A stretch of 38,766 nt of DNA from JBEKTY01 sp049515555 (lineage in GTDB: Bacteria; Planctomycetota; Planctomycetia; Pirellulales; Thermoguttaceae): the NCBI GenBank assembly GCA_049515555.1, contig JBEKTY010000068.1, forward strand, positions 1 through 38,766, read 5' to 3'. This document shows positions 17,608-26,031 of the stretch, piece after piece. The notes below the pieces were generated by a model, which worked only from the letters and a program-made list of their open reading frames with translations, made no database searches and was not told the DNA's origin. Every line of letters begins with the position of its first letter. Position 1 is the first letter of the stretch. A program made the translations under genes and the position numbers.

Positions 17608-18972
17608 TCAAGGCCGACGAAGCGTGCCGTCCTGGCCGCGCAAGTTACCCCAGCCGAAGTTGAACGGCGGGTCGTCGCGGATCGGGTACTTCGCCGCCAG
17701 CCGCTCGTCGACGTCGATGCCCAGGCCGGGTTTCTCGTTGCCGTACATCATGCCCTCGCGAACCTCGGGCGTGCCGGGAAAGACCGCCCGGGTCTGCGCG
17801 TTGAAACGGGGCACCTCCTGGATGCCGAAGTTCCAGGTAGAAAGGTCCAAGTGGACATGCGCCGCATGCCCCACCGGCGAGACATCGGACGGGCCGTGCC
17901 AGGCGGTGCGAACGGCGTAGAAGCTGCACAAGGCGGCAATCTTGCGCGCCACGCTGATTCCACCCACTTGCGAGATATGGCAGCGGATGAAGTCGATCAG
18001 CCGGTCGCTGACCAGATCCAGCCATTCATTGGGGTTGTTGAACAACTCGCCCATGGCAAGCGGAGTGGCGCACTGCCGGCGCAGGTGCTGGAAGTAACCG
18101 GCGTCCTCCGGGGCGAAGGGATCTTCGAGGAAGAAGAGGCGATAAGGTTCCAACTCCTTGGCCAGGCCGATGGCATCGATGGGCGGCAGACGCTCGTGAA
18201 CATCGTGCAGGAGTTCCACCTCGTCGCCCAGGACTTGCCGCAGATGGGCGAACAGTTTCGGCACTGCGCGGCGGTAGGCGGCCGGCTCGAAACGACTCGT
18301 CATCGGCCGCTCTTCGCCGGGCTTGCCCTCGTCGGGCAACACGGCCGCCGCCCGCACCCCAGGATTCGTCTGCCGCGCCGAGCTGAGCAGGGGACGGATG
18401 AAGCGATAGCCCAGGGCCATGGCGCTCTTGGCCTGGTCGGCCAGCTCTTCCGGCGTCGTCCCCGCGACGTGCGTGTATACCGGGATGCCCGTGCGGCAGC
18501 GTCCACCCAACAACTGATACAGCGGCATGCCGGCCCGCTTGCCTTTGATGTCCCACAAGGCCATGTCCACGCCGCTTAGCGCGTTCATGAGGACCGGACC
18601 GTTCCTCCAATAGGAGCTGTGGAAGCTCGCCTGCCAAATGTCCTCGATCTGGTCCGGGTCTTTTCCGGCCAGGAACGGGGCCAGGTACTCTTCGACGGCG
18701 GTGACGACCGTCCGCACGCGTTGCGTGAAGGTCGCGCAGCCGAGGCCGTAAAGCCCCGGCTCGCTCGTCTCGACTTTCACGATGCACAACCGGGACGGCC
18801 CAGGCATGGTCAGAATGGTCCGGACCCGGGTGATTTTCAGGTGAGCTGGCCCTGCGGCAGAAGCCGGGGCCGATGGTGCTGGATCGGCGCCGAAGGCCCG
18901 GCTGCCGCTGCCGATGACGCCGGCCAGGGCGGCGCCTTGAGCGATCTGCCTGAGAAAATATCTGCGATTCAT
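17608..18972 (-). CDS. ManD-type enolase-superfamily dehydratase with Tat-like leader
   Basis: The protein is 454 residues. It matches the mannonate-dehydratase-type branch of the enolase superfamily over its full length: GCATFTQR, the stretch PFLAGKDPDQIEDIWQ, LSGVDMALWDIKGK, and a late AWHGPSDVSPVGHAA with HLDL, ending PGLGIDVDERLAAKYP. The metal ligands expected in the barrel are visible as Asp in DVHER, Glu in FLEDP and Glu in MGELF; the His of DVHER is the catalytic base position in ManD. Such enzymes dehydrate D-mannonate (or D-gluconate) to 2-keto-3-deoxygluconate, normally in the cytoplasm. Here residues 1-29 form a twin-arginine-like leader (NRRYFLRQ, then AALAGVIGSGSRAFGA), implying export of the folded, metal-loaded enzyme. 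The gene follows the permease gene by 15 bp with no clear ribosome site, so translational coupling is likely. Confidence 0.87.
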   Translation of the reverse strand: MNRRYFLRQIAQGAALAGVIGSGSRAFGADPAPSAPASAAGPAHLKITRVRTILTMPGPSRLCIVKVETSEPGLYGLGCATFTQRVRTVVTAVEEYLAPFLAGKDPDQIEDIWQASFHSSYWRNGPVLMNALSGVDMALWDIKGKRAGMPLYQLLGGRCRTGIPVYTHVAGTTPEELADQAKSAMALGYRFIRPLLSSARQTNPGVRAAAVLPDEGKPGEERPMTSRFEPAAYRRAVPKLFAHLRQVLGDEVELLHDVHERLPPIDAIGLAKELEPYRLFFLEDPFAPEDAGYFQHLRRQCATPLAMGELFNNPNEWLDLVSDRLIDFIRCHISQVGGISVARKIAALCSFYAVRTAWHGPSDVSPVGHAAHVHLDLSTWNFGIQEVPRFNAQTRAVFPGTPEVREGMMYGNEKPGLGIDVDERLAAKYPIRDDPPFNFGWGNLRGQDGTLRRP

Positions 18973-18987
18973 GGGATAGAAAGACGG

Positions 18988-20610
18988 CTAGGGTGTGGGA
19001 ATGAACTGGGGACAGACGTACGCATAGGTGAGAACCACGAGGGCCACCAGGATGGCGAGCACGATGCTGTGCTTGAAGACCGCCTTGAAGATGGCGGCTT
19101 CGTTGCCTTCCTGGCCGGTGGAGGTGCTGGCGACGACGATGGATTGGGCATCGATCATCTTGCCCATTACGCCCCCCGCGCTGTTCGCCGAGGCCATCAG
19201 GACGGGACTAACACCCAGTTGCGCGGCGGTGACCTTTTGCAGGTTGCCGAACAGGGCGTTCGAGCCGGCGTCGGTGCCGGTCAGTGCGACGCCCAGCCAG
19301 CCCAGCAAGGTGCCGAAGAACGGATACAGCCAGCCGGTCCTGGTGAGGCTCAGGCCGAGCACGGCATCCATGCCCGAATACCTGGTGACGAAGGCCAGTC
19401 CGACCATGAAGCTGATCGCCAACAGCGACGGAATCATCTGCCGCACCGTGCGGGCGAGAATTCCGGCCACCCGGCGCGGCGGCATGCGCATGAGCAGTGC
19501 CGACAGAAACGCCCCAACGAAGACCGCGGTACCGGGCAGCGACAGGAGGTTCACGTCCATCATGGCCTCTTCCGGAGCAGCAGCCGCAGCGACGGGCGGC
19601 ATCCGCAGCACGGCGCGATCCAGCACGGGAATGGGGAATTTCAGCGCATCCATCTGCAAGTAGCCCTTAAACGATGGCATGCCGCATAGGAAGATCAGCA
19701 GCGAAGACAGGATGAACGGCGACCACCCCCGCAACACTCCCAGGAGCGAGTGGCGTCTAGCGGCCGGCGAGGCCTGGCCGTGGTGCTCCTCGACCTGGCG
19801 CGGTTGCCAGATTCTGAGGAATCCCACCATGACCAGCAGGGAGAAAATGGCGGCGACGATGTCGACCAGGTTGGTCTCCACGTAGTTGGACCAGAAAAAC
19901 TGCATCCCGGCGAAGGCGGCGCCGCTCACCAAGATCGCCGGCAGCACCTCCCAGGTCCGTCGCCAACTGACGGTGCTGCGCACCAACCACAGAGGCAAGA
20001 TGAAGGAGAACACGGGCAGGATCCGGCCGGTCATGGCGCTAAGCGCCGCCTCGGGCAGGCCGGTGACGCCACTGAGCACCCGAATCGGATTGCCGGCGGC
20101 TCCCCAGGCCACCGGCGCGGTGTTAGCCAGCAGGCAGACCGTGGCCGCCTCGAAGGGCGGAAAGCCCAAGCCGATCAGAAACGCCCCGGCAATGGCTACC
20201 GGTGCGCCGCCGCCTCCGGTCCCTTCCAGAAAGGCGCCAAAGCAGAAGGCGATGACGATGACCTGGATGCTGCGGTCGCCGGATAGGGCCGTGATCGATT
20301 CCCGCATCACCTGAAACTGGCCCGTCTCCACCGCGACCTGGTACAGAAAGATCGACGCGACGATGATCCAGGCGATTCGCAGCAGGCCGAACACGAAGCC
20401 CAAGAGCGACGCCTGCACGACCAGGATCGCCGGCATGCGAAAGACCATGACGGCGAGCGCGATCGCCACGATCAGGCCGGCCAGCGCCGAGAGCCAAACT
20501 CTCATCTTCAGGACCAGCATCACAAAGAACAGCGTCAGCACAGGCAAGGCCGAAACCAGCGTGGATGCCGGCCAACAGTGCAACGGGTCGTAGGTCTGTT
20601 CCCAGGTCAT
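18988..20610 (-). CDS. LctP-family lactate/organic-acid permease
   Basis: The protein is 540 residues, the usual length for the LctP family, with about 13 hydrophobic segments and no cleavable leader. Family signatures are plain: FLEGTGGGGAPVAIAGAFL, LLANTAPVAWGAAGNPI, and late in the chain TGTDAGSNALFGNLQ and ANSAGGVMGKMIDAQSIVV. Characterised members import L-lactate, D-lactate or glycolate with protons. A very strong GGAGAGGAGA precedes the ATG at 20610. The gene starts 9 bp after the end of the GntR reading frame and is followed 15 bp later by the ManD-type gene, so the three form a probable operon. The partner enzyme suggests the substrate could be a sugar acid or a lactate-like product of its breakdown, which is inference. 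Confidence 0.93.
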   Translation of the reverse strand: MTWEQTYDPLHCWPASTLVSALPVLTLFFVMLVLKMRVWLSALAGLIVAIALAVMVFRMPAILVVQASLLGFVFGLLRIAWIIVASIFLYQVAVETGQFQVMRESITALSGDRSIQVIVIAFCFGAFLEGTGGGGAPVAIAGAFLIGLGFPPFEAATVCLLANTAPVAWGAAGNPIRVLSGVTGLPEAALSAMTGRILPVFSFILPLWLVRSTVSWRRTWEVLPAILVSGAAFAGMQFFWSNYVETNLVDIVAAIFSLLVMVGFLRIWQPRQVEEHHGQASPAARRHSLLGVLRGWSPFILSSLLIFLCGMPSFKGYLQMDALKFPIPVLDRAVLRMPPVAAAAAPEEAMMDVNLLSLPGTAVFVGAFLSALLMRMPPRRVAGILARTVRQMIPSLLAISFMVGLAFVTRYSGMDAVLGLSLTRTGWLYPFFGTLLGWLGVALTGTDAGSNALFGNLQKVTAAQLGVSPVLMASANSAGGVMGKMIDAQSIVVASTSTGQEGNEAAIFKAVFKHSIVLAILVALVVLTYAYVCPQFIPTP

Positions 20611-20619
20611 TCTCCTCTC

Positions 20620-21411
20620 CTACTCGTCCTTGTCCGCCGGCATGGTGCGGAGCACGCCGCTGGCCGGACCGACCGTTTGCACGGGTCCAAGTACGTTGTG
20701 GAACTCGTAGGCATCGCCGCGATAAAGGGTTTGCTCCCACCAAAGCGGTTGACGCGGCCGGAGATAGCCGGTCGGGGTCACCAGGAAACCTGCTGCACCA
20801 CGCGTGACTTTCAGGACTCGGGCATCGCGGCCACGGAGGCTCACTGCCTGGATCGTCTGTTCGGCACCGACAATTTCCAGGCTGTACTTCTTGATCCACA
20901 CATCGTACAACGATCCGAGCAACTCCTTGGCGACAAGATCCGGACAGAAGTGCGTCAGCACCTAGCGTCGCTCGAAGATCACCGGCAAGTCGTCGGCAAG
21001 CCGCAATCGCTCCATGTAATAGACGCTTCCCTCCGCCGGCGCCTGGAGACGTTCCATTACGGCCCGATCGGCCGCGCGGACGGCCAGAGTCTCGAAGCGC
21101 AGCAACTGCGTGGTGGGCTTCTTGCCGGCCGCACGGGCCTTCTCCGTGAAGCTCACCAGCGATTGCAGGTCGTAATCCAAAGGGCGGCCGCGGACGAAAG
21201 TGCCGAGCCCTTTGCGGAACTCCAAAATGCCTTCGGCGACGAGGTTCGACAGGGCTTTATTGGCCGTTGCCCGGCTGACGCCGAAGCGGAGGCCGATCTC
21301 GCGTTCCGTCCAGAATCGTTCGCCCAACAGGATCTGACCGCTGCGGATCAGTTCCCGCAGGGCCTTGTTCAACTGGAGATAGACGGGATCTCGAACTAGG
21401 GGAAGCGTCAC
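20620..21411 (-). pseudogene. GntR/HutC-type (UTRA) regulator interrupted by an in-frame amber codon
   Basis: Two halves lie in the same frame either side of a TAG at 20962-20964. The first (149 residues from GTG 21411) has a GntR winged helix: VYLQLNKALRELIRSGQ, then ERFWTEREIGLRFGVSR, then KALSNLVAEGILEFRKGLG, and the start of the UTRA effector domain (VYYMERLRLADDLPVIFERR). The second half continues the UTRA domain without a missing residue (VLTHFCPDL, then GSLYDVWIKKY). UTRA proteins usually have a tyrosine where the stop lies, and TAC to TAG is a single change. GTG 21411 is chosen because CGGAGA lies six bases before it; a longer TTG start at 21495 has no such site. The gene is either newly inactivated, read through, or affected by an assembly error. 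It precedes and probably controls the LctP-ManD unit. Confidence 0.85.
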
Positions 21412-21449
21412 GGGGAGTCTCCGAAGGGGGGCGGGCAGGAGTTGGACTG

Positions 21450-21477
21450 GTGGCCTAGCCACAGTTAGTCTAGTTGA
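21450..21477. promoter_or_regulatory. Twin CTAG-centred repeats, candidate GntR autoregulatory operators
   Basis: GTGGC-CTA-GCCAC at 21450-21462 is a perfect 5-bp inverted repeat with a 3-bp spacer. TTAGTCTAGTTGA at 21465-21477 carries a second CTAG core 15 bp away. Both resemble the TGGTCTAGACCA type of site bound by several HutC/UTRA regulators. They lie 40-66 bp before the GntR start, where self-regulation would act. Assignment is by position and resemblance only. Confidence 0.4.
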
Positions 21478-21495
21478 GACGAGGGTGTCGTGCAA

Positions 21496-21984
21496 CTATG
21501 GTTGGTGAGAATGGACCAGGCCGCGCCGCACGTGCTTACAATGATTGAGGTTGCTGACGCTCAGCACCTGGGCCGGCACCTTGCTGCTGTCCAACTCCTT
21601 CTCGTCATACCCTTGCTTTACTTTGTCGTCGAAACCGAGTTTGCCCTGGAAGACAGAAGGGGCATGCACGTTTCGCACCGCCACCACCTCAGACTCTCTC
21701 ACATCGCCGCGCAAGATCTGGCGCGCGATGGCCGGGAACAACCCCAGCACGTTCGGCACCGCCACGTCGAAGTCGCCCAGCGCGCGCTTGAATTCGCCCG
21801 GATCATCGTTTTGGAAAATGAACGATGCATCCCAACCTTGTAGTCCCATGCCATAGCCGAATGCCTGGCAGTTCGAAGGAGCAGAAACCGCTGACTTGGG
21901 TTTTTCTTCGGCGAACAAAGCAGCGGGCAGGCAAGACGCGGGCATTGCGGAGCCCATCAGTTTCAGCAGGGTGCGGCGTTTCAT
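21496..21984 (-). pseudogene. Truncated secreted protein remnant with Tat-like leader
   Basis: The frame encodes 162 residues from ATG 21984, with GGGAGA eight bases ahead. The first 26 residues are a twin-arginine-like leader (MKRRTLLKLMGSAMPAS). The rest contains a conserved-looking segment (MGLQGWDASFIFQND, ALGDFDVAVPNVLGLFPAI, ILRGDVRESEVVAVRNVH, GKLGFDDKVKQGYD). It reads like an internal piece of a large secreted protein, probably a glycosidase-like one. It begins abruptly after the leader and ends in unrelated residues. The parent is thus likely to have lost both its N-terminal body and its C-terminus by deletion. The start codon overlaps the stop of the SnoaL-like gene (ATGA), so it should still be translated. 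I cannot name the parent family firmly. Confidence 0.5.
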
Positions 21985-22544
21985 TGTTCGGTTCTCCCTT
22001 CCATGATTTGTGCGCCGTTGCGGGCGAGCTTGTAGCTGGCGTTCCGGTAAGTGTAATCCAACGCGATGCGGCGCGAGGCGAAGAACCAGCGTCCGTCGCG
22101 GCGCACGAGATGGTCTTCGTAAGAGCCGATGTAGAAGCCGATGGAATCGCCCTTGACGGGGATGCCCGAAGCATCGAGCATGGAAAAGGCCCAGGCTTTG
22201 TCGCCTTGCACTTCGATGCGCGTGGTGGTGATGAGGTGCCTCCGCAAACGGCCTCCCGCTCGGACCGCAGCGAGGTAGCCCGCATACCATTTCTCGATCG
22301 CAGCGCGACCCGTGTGGGTCTTATCGTTCTCGTAGGCGGGCAGCACGACGCCGTCCTCGGCGAACATCGCCGCGATGACGGCAGGCTCCGTGGCGTCGCT
22401 GTCGAGCGCGTGGCAGTAGCGACTGAGAAGTTGCTGGATGCTCACCACGTCGGCGGCCGTCTCGGGAGTAAAGGCCGCGGTGGTGAAAGGCGGGCGATTC
22501 CGCAGTGTGGGACCGCCGGCAATGGTTTCTGTGCCGTCGTTCAT
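21981..22544 (-). CDS. SnoaL/NTF2-like domain protein
   Basis: The protein is 187 residues from ATG 22544, chosen because AGGAG stands eight bases before it; a longer in-frame reading would run back into the preceding gene. The core (about residues 30-175) is a SnoaL-like cone fold: SIQQLLSRYCHALDS, then VIAAMFAEDGVVLPAY, GRAAIEKWYAGYLAA, HLITTTRIEVQGDKAW and HLVRRDGRWFFASRRIALD. Such folds serve as small isomerases, cyclases or ligand-binding proteins, and sequence alone does not reveal which. No leader is evident, so it is probably cytoplasmic, unlike most of its neighbours. It follows propeller paralogue 2 by 62 bp and overlaps the next reading frame by 4 nt. Confidence 0.8.
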   Translation of the reverse strand: MNDGTETIAGGPTLRNRPPFTTAAFTPETAADVVSIQQLLSRYCHALDSDATEPAVIAAMFAEDGVVLPAYENDKTHTGRAAIEKWYAGYLAAVRAGGRLRRHLITTTRIEVQGDKAWAFSMLDASGIPVKGDSIGFYIGSYEDHLVRRDGRWFFASRRIALDYTYRNASYKLARNGAQIMEGRTEQ

Positions 22545-22606
22545 AGCGATAGCTCCTGTTACGTTGTTCAAAATGCTCGTATCGATCGTCTTTGCCGTGA
22601 AATCAA

Positions 22607-25600
22607 TCACTCCGCTTTGGCGATGCACACCACGCCGCCATCGAGGAGTTGGACGATCACGCTGCCGTCGCGAGCGATGCAGATGCCGTCATAGACCGGC
22701 TCCGAGGGGAGCGGCTGTTTCCATAATTCCTTGCCGGTGGCGCGATCCAGAGCGGAAACAAACCATTTCGTCGGCACCACAGTATTGTGGCGGGCGAATT
22801 TCTCCGGGGCATCCATCATGCCATAGGCAGCGACGACCGCATTCGGGCAAAGCACCACCGCATAGGTTCGATGCGTGTCCACGAGCCACTGATGCATGGG
22901 CAATTCTCCAAGCCGCTCCCAACTGTTCCTGGAATTGAGTTTGGCGTTCCACTTGACCTGAGACACATAGTCAGAAATCGTGGCGGCCTCGGCTCGTTGG
23001 GCTTGAGCCAGCGACACGGTCTTGGCCAGGTCCCAGCAAAGAATCGGAAAATGTTTGATTGCTCCGTTGATGCTGGTCTTATCTTCCAGAACCGGTGTCG
23101 CGATCAACTGGCGGTCGTCCCACGCGGCGAACGCCCCCGTGTAATTGGCAAGGTCGATTCGCGGATAGATTCCAGTGCCATCAGCGTTCAGCTCGATGAT
23201 CGACAACGATTGTGGGGAACGTCCAATCGGCAGAGGGCGCGACTGACTTTCGTAGAAGCGCCGTCCACCAAACAGCAGGAACTTCCCTTGAAGGACCCCC
23301 GTATATCGTTGCAGCAGGGAGTTTCCACCGTTATCCTTGTTGGAATAGGATGCCTTGGCGTCGGCAAACAACGCGCATTTCCCGGTCTTGAGGTCATACG
23401 AGGTGGTGCGCACCCAGAGTCTCCCCTGGGCGACTGTGAGCGTGCCAACCGCCGTCGCACCATCCTCGGATTTGCGATTGGGAAGGCCGCTGCTGTTGTT
23501 CTGCCATATGATGTGGCCTGTCTTCGCGTCGAGGGCATAGACGTGGGTGGCGTCCATGTTGAGCAGGCTAGCTGCGGTGTACGCGACTCCGTCCTGCACC
23601 AATACCCCGGCGAAAAGAGGCCACGTGCTAACCAGGTGGCCGTAGACCATTATCCGCCGCTCGGCCGGGGCCGCGCAAAAATGCCACAGTTCTCGTCCGG
23701 TCTTGGCATCCAGGCAGTAAAGGAACCCATCGCCGGAAGGAACATAGGCCCGGCCGTCGGCAACCGCGGGAGATTGGGTGATCTGGCCGCCTGTATAGAA
23801 ACTCCAAACCGGCTTGCCCGATGCCAAGTCAAGGGCGCGCACGGCCCCGTCCGGTCCGCTGGTGATGACCAGGTTGGCCGCCGCGATGGGCTGGGCCGGT
23901 TCATAACTCGTTTCCGAACGGTCGCTAGGATATTCGGGATTGACATACGGCTCGCCCAGGGCGAATGACCAGCGCAGGGCAACGTTGTCGGGAACCTCGG
24001 CCGTGCTGGCATTGCTGCGCGTGTTGCTGGCGCGGAAGACAGGCCAGTCCGCCGCGGTCGGAAACAGAGGGGCTGGTGGATTGGGATTGGCACTGAGCAC
24101 CAACCGCTCCGATTCCACAGCCGGTTTCTGGTATTGCCGGGCGTCGCCGGACATTTCGATAATGTTGCCGTTGAGTTGATAGTCGCAAGCGCAGTGAAAA
24201 CTGGACATGAACAGAATGCCCTCGCCCACGACGCTGCCCATGCTGCACGGAGACTTGTGAAAATAGGTCGGGCGAGTCACGGGCTTCATGGCAGTCAAAT
24301 CGTATGCCGGGCCGTTCATGCTGCCTGTGATGTAGTTCACAGTCGCCGCGCCGAAGGTGCAGATATTGCGATAGGGATTGTTGGACTTCGCAAACTCCGG
24401 GACCGCCGCACCCGTGCGCAAGTCCACGGACTTTTGCCCCAGCACGTACTTGTCCCAGATGAGCGAGCCGCATTGCTGGTGGCCGCCGTATTTTGGGGCG
24501 AACCAGAGCAGCTTGCCGTCTTCCGCGTTCAAGGCGATGCGGGCGCTGCCGGGGCGGGCGAAGAGAAGCGTGCTGTCGGAAACCTCCAGTGCTCCGCTGC
24601 CGACCGCGAACTGGGGATAGAGATTGTCCCTGTAGATCGCGGCTGCCTCGGGATTGGTCCAGAGCAGTTTGCCGTTTTTCACGTCCAGCGCCCCGGCATA
24701 TTTCTCCTGCGCCAGGAAATAGACCCGGCCATCCCTCACCGCGAGGAAGAACTCCGGAATGCAGTCCTGCGCCTCGTCGTGGCTCCACAAGGTCTTCCCT
24801 GTCTTGGGATCAAACGCGCCGATCATCCGGTTGTTGCCGACCGCAATAGAGTCCTTCAACGTTTCCGCTCTGTCCCGTATGAATTTGAGATGTTGCGCGC
24901 CGAATACCCCGTTCCACACGCCGCCGGTGTGGTCGGTGCCGCCGGCGGCGGCAAACAGCACACCGTCCCGCAGCGCAATCCATTTGACCTGCTTGCCCAG
25001 GGAGGAGCAGTCGATTCTTCGGAGTTCTTCTTCGGTGTCGGGATGGAGGACCAACACGGTCGGATTGGGCATGTCGACAAGATAGACCGCGTCCGCAGTC
25101 ATCACGACGGACGATAGATAGTAGTCCGCGGCGTATTTCTCCCCCAGGTCGCGTTTCCAGAGAATGCGGCCGTTGTACGCGTCGCGCATGACCAGAAAAT
25201 TGACCTCGACTTCCGGACGTCTCGCACTATAAGCCCCTTCCATGACGCTAAGCAATTTCCCGCCGGCGATGCGCGGGGCGCCCGCACCGTGGTTGTAGGG
25301 TGTGCCAAGCCATTGCGTCATGCTGGGCATGGTGAAGGCCGTGTCGGTAGACACCGGGTTGAACCCGGAGTCGAAGAAGCGGTGCATCCACTCCGCCGCG
25401 CCGGGCAGTTGCGGCCTGGTGATGATCGCCCAGAGACCGAAGGCGTCCTGCACCACCTTGATATCTTGTACGCCGAAGCCTTTGGCCCACGTCTCCAGAT
25501 TCGCTTTGGTGAGGGTGCCGGCGGAACCCTTCGCCAGGCCTACAATCGCCTTGCCGCCGTGGGGCGTCAGGGCCTTGAGCATCGCCTTGGCATCGAGCTT

Positions 25601-25978
25601 AGCGAGCAGATCATCGGTGGCATCCGCAATCACCAAGACATTGGCGTAGTTGTCGGCCAAGACCGATGTGCCGGCATCTGCTTCCGCGATATAGAGACGC
25701 CGCCCCAAGAGCCCGGCCTGGTCGGCCTTGGCCCGCATGGCGGCGGTTCGCGCCGCGTTGGGTTCCTGGCTCACGACCACGAACTCACTGCCCTTGACAA
25801 GGTCGAAAGCCAACTCGCCCCCGCCGGGAACCAAGCAGACACCTTTGGTCTTATGGGCGATATCCAGCAGATGCTTCACCAGCGGCGCGCTTTCCTGGGC
25901 AGAGGCGGCGGCAGCGAAAGTGACTACGGAGAGGCCGAACCAAACGGCAATCGAGGGTTTGCTCATAGCATTCGTCAT
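22607..25978 (-). CDS. Giant secreted PQQ-type beta-propeller with methyltransferase-like N-terminus (paralogue 2)
   Basis: The protein is 1123 residues. Of three near starts, ATG 25978 is chosen because AGG lies eight bases ahead. A leader ends near ASAQES. Residues about 35-190 have the order of a class I methyltransferase: GVCLVPGGGELA where the SAM-binding glycine loop would lie, FVVVSQEPN, NYANVLVIADA, and ALTPHGGKAIVG. The glycine loop and acidic residue are only partly kept. Residues about 200-560 and 650-1120 are two propeller halves with repeated GRVYFL, ALDVKNGKLLW and YALDAKTGHIIW strands. Between them is the three-Cys segment (KSPCS, then FHCACDY near 598). APAERR occurs near 769. 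There is no haem motif. It follows the SGNH-type gene by 53 bp. A periplasmic or surface role is inferred; PQQ binding is unproven. Confidence 0.87.
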   Translation of the reverse strand: MTNAMSKPSIAVWFGLSVVTFAAAASAQESAPLVKHLLDIAHKTKGVCLVPGGGELAFDLVKGSEFVVVSQEPNAARTAAMRAKADQAGLLGRRLYIAEADAGTSVLADNYANVLVIADATDDLLAKLDAKAMLKALTPHGGKAIVGLAKGSAGTLTKANLETWAKGFGVQDIKVVQDAFGLWAIITRPQLPGAAEWMHRFFDSGFNPVSTDTAFTMPSMTQWLGTPYNHGAGAPRIAGGKLLSVMEGAYSARRPEVEVNFLVMRDAYNGRILWKRDLGEKYAADYYLSSVVMTADAVYLVDMPNPTVLVLHPDTEEELRRIDCSSLGKQVKWIALRDGVLFAAAGGTDHTGGVWNGVFGAQHLKFIRDRAETLKDSIAVGNNRMIGAFDPKTGKTLWSHDEAQDCIPEFFLAVRDGRVYFLAQEKYAGALDVKNGKLLWTNPEAAAIYRDNLYPQFAVGSGALEVSDSTLLFARPGSARIALNAEDGKLLWFAPKYGGHQQCGSLIWDKYVLGQKSVDLRTGAAVPEFAKSNNPYRNICTFGAATVNYITGSMNGPAYDLTAMKPVTRPTYFHKSPCSMGSVVGEGILFMSSFHCACDYQLNGNIIEMSGDARQYQKPAVESERLVLSANPNPPAPLFPTAADWPVFRASNTRSNASTAEVPDNVALRWSFALGEPYVNPEYPSDRSETSYEPAQPIAAANLVITSGPDGAVRALDLASGKPVWSFYTGGQITQSPAVADGRAYVPSGDGFLYCLDAKTGRELWHFCAAPAERRIMVYGHLVSTWPLFAGVLVQDGVAYTAASLLNMDATHVYALDAKTGHIIWQNNSSGLPNRKSEDGATAVGTLTVAQGRLWVRTTSYDLKTGKCALFADAKASYSNKDNGGNSLLQRYTGVLQGKFLLFGGRRFYESQSRPLPIGRSPQSLSIIELNADGTGIYPRIDLANYTGAFAAWDDRQLIATPVLEDKTSINGAIKHFPILCWDLAKTVSLAQAQRAEAATISDYVSQVKWNAKLNSRNSWERLGELPMHQWLVDTHRTYAVVLCPNAVVAAYGMMDAPEKFARHNTVVPTKWFVSALDRATGKELWKQPLPSEPVYDGICIARDGSVIVQLLDGGVVCIAKAE

Positions 25979-26031
25979 AAGGTACACCTAAGTTCTTTCT
26001 GCTCGGCGGCCTGATCGGTTGTCTCATCCGG

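Noticed and set aside
22607..25978. PQQ-dependent alcohol dehydrogenase call for the giant propellers
   Set aside because: The blades are PQQ-type by sequence, but no CxxCH haem domain, no dehydrogenase-like layout and no adjacent cofactor genes are seen. The blade repeat alone occurs in many non-enzymatic proteins.
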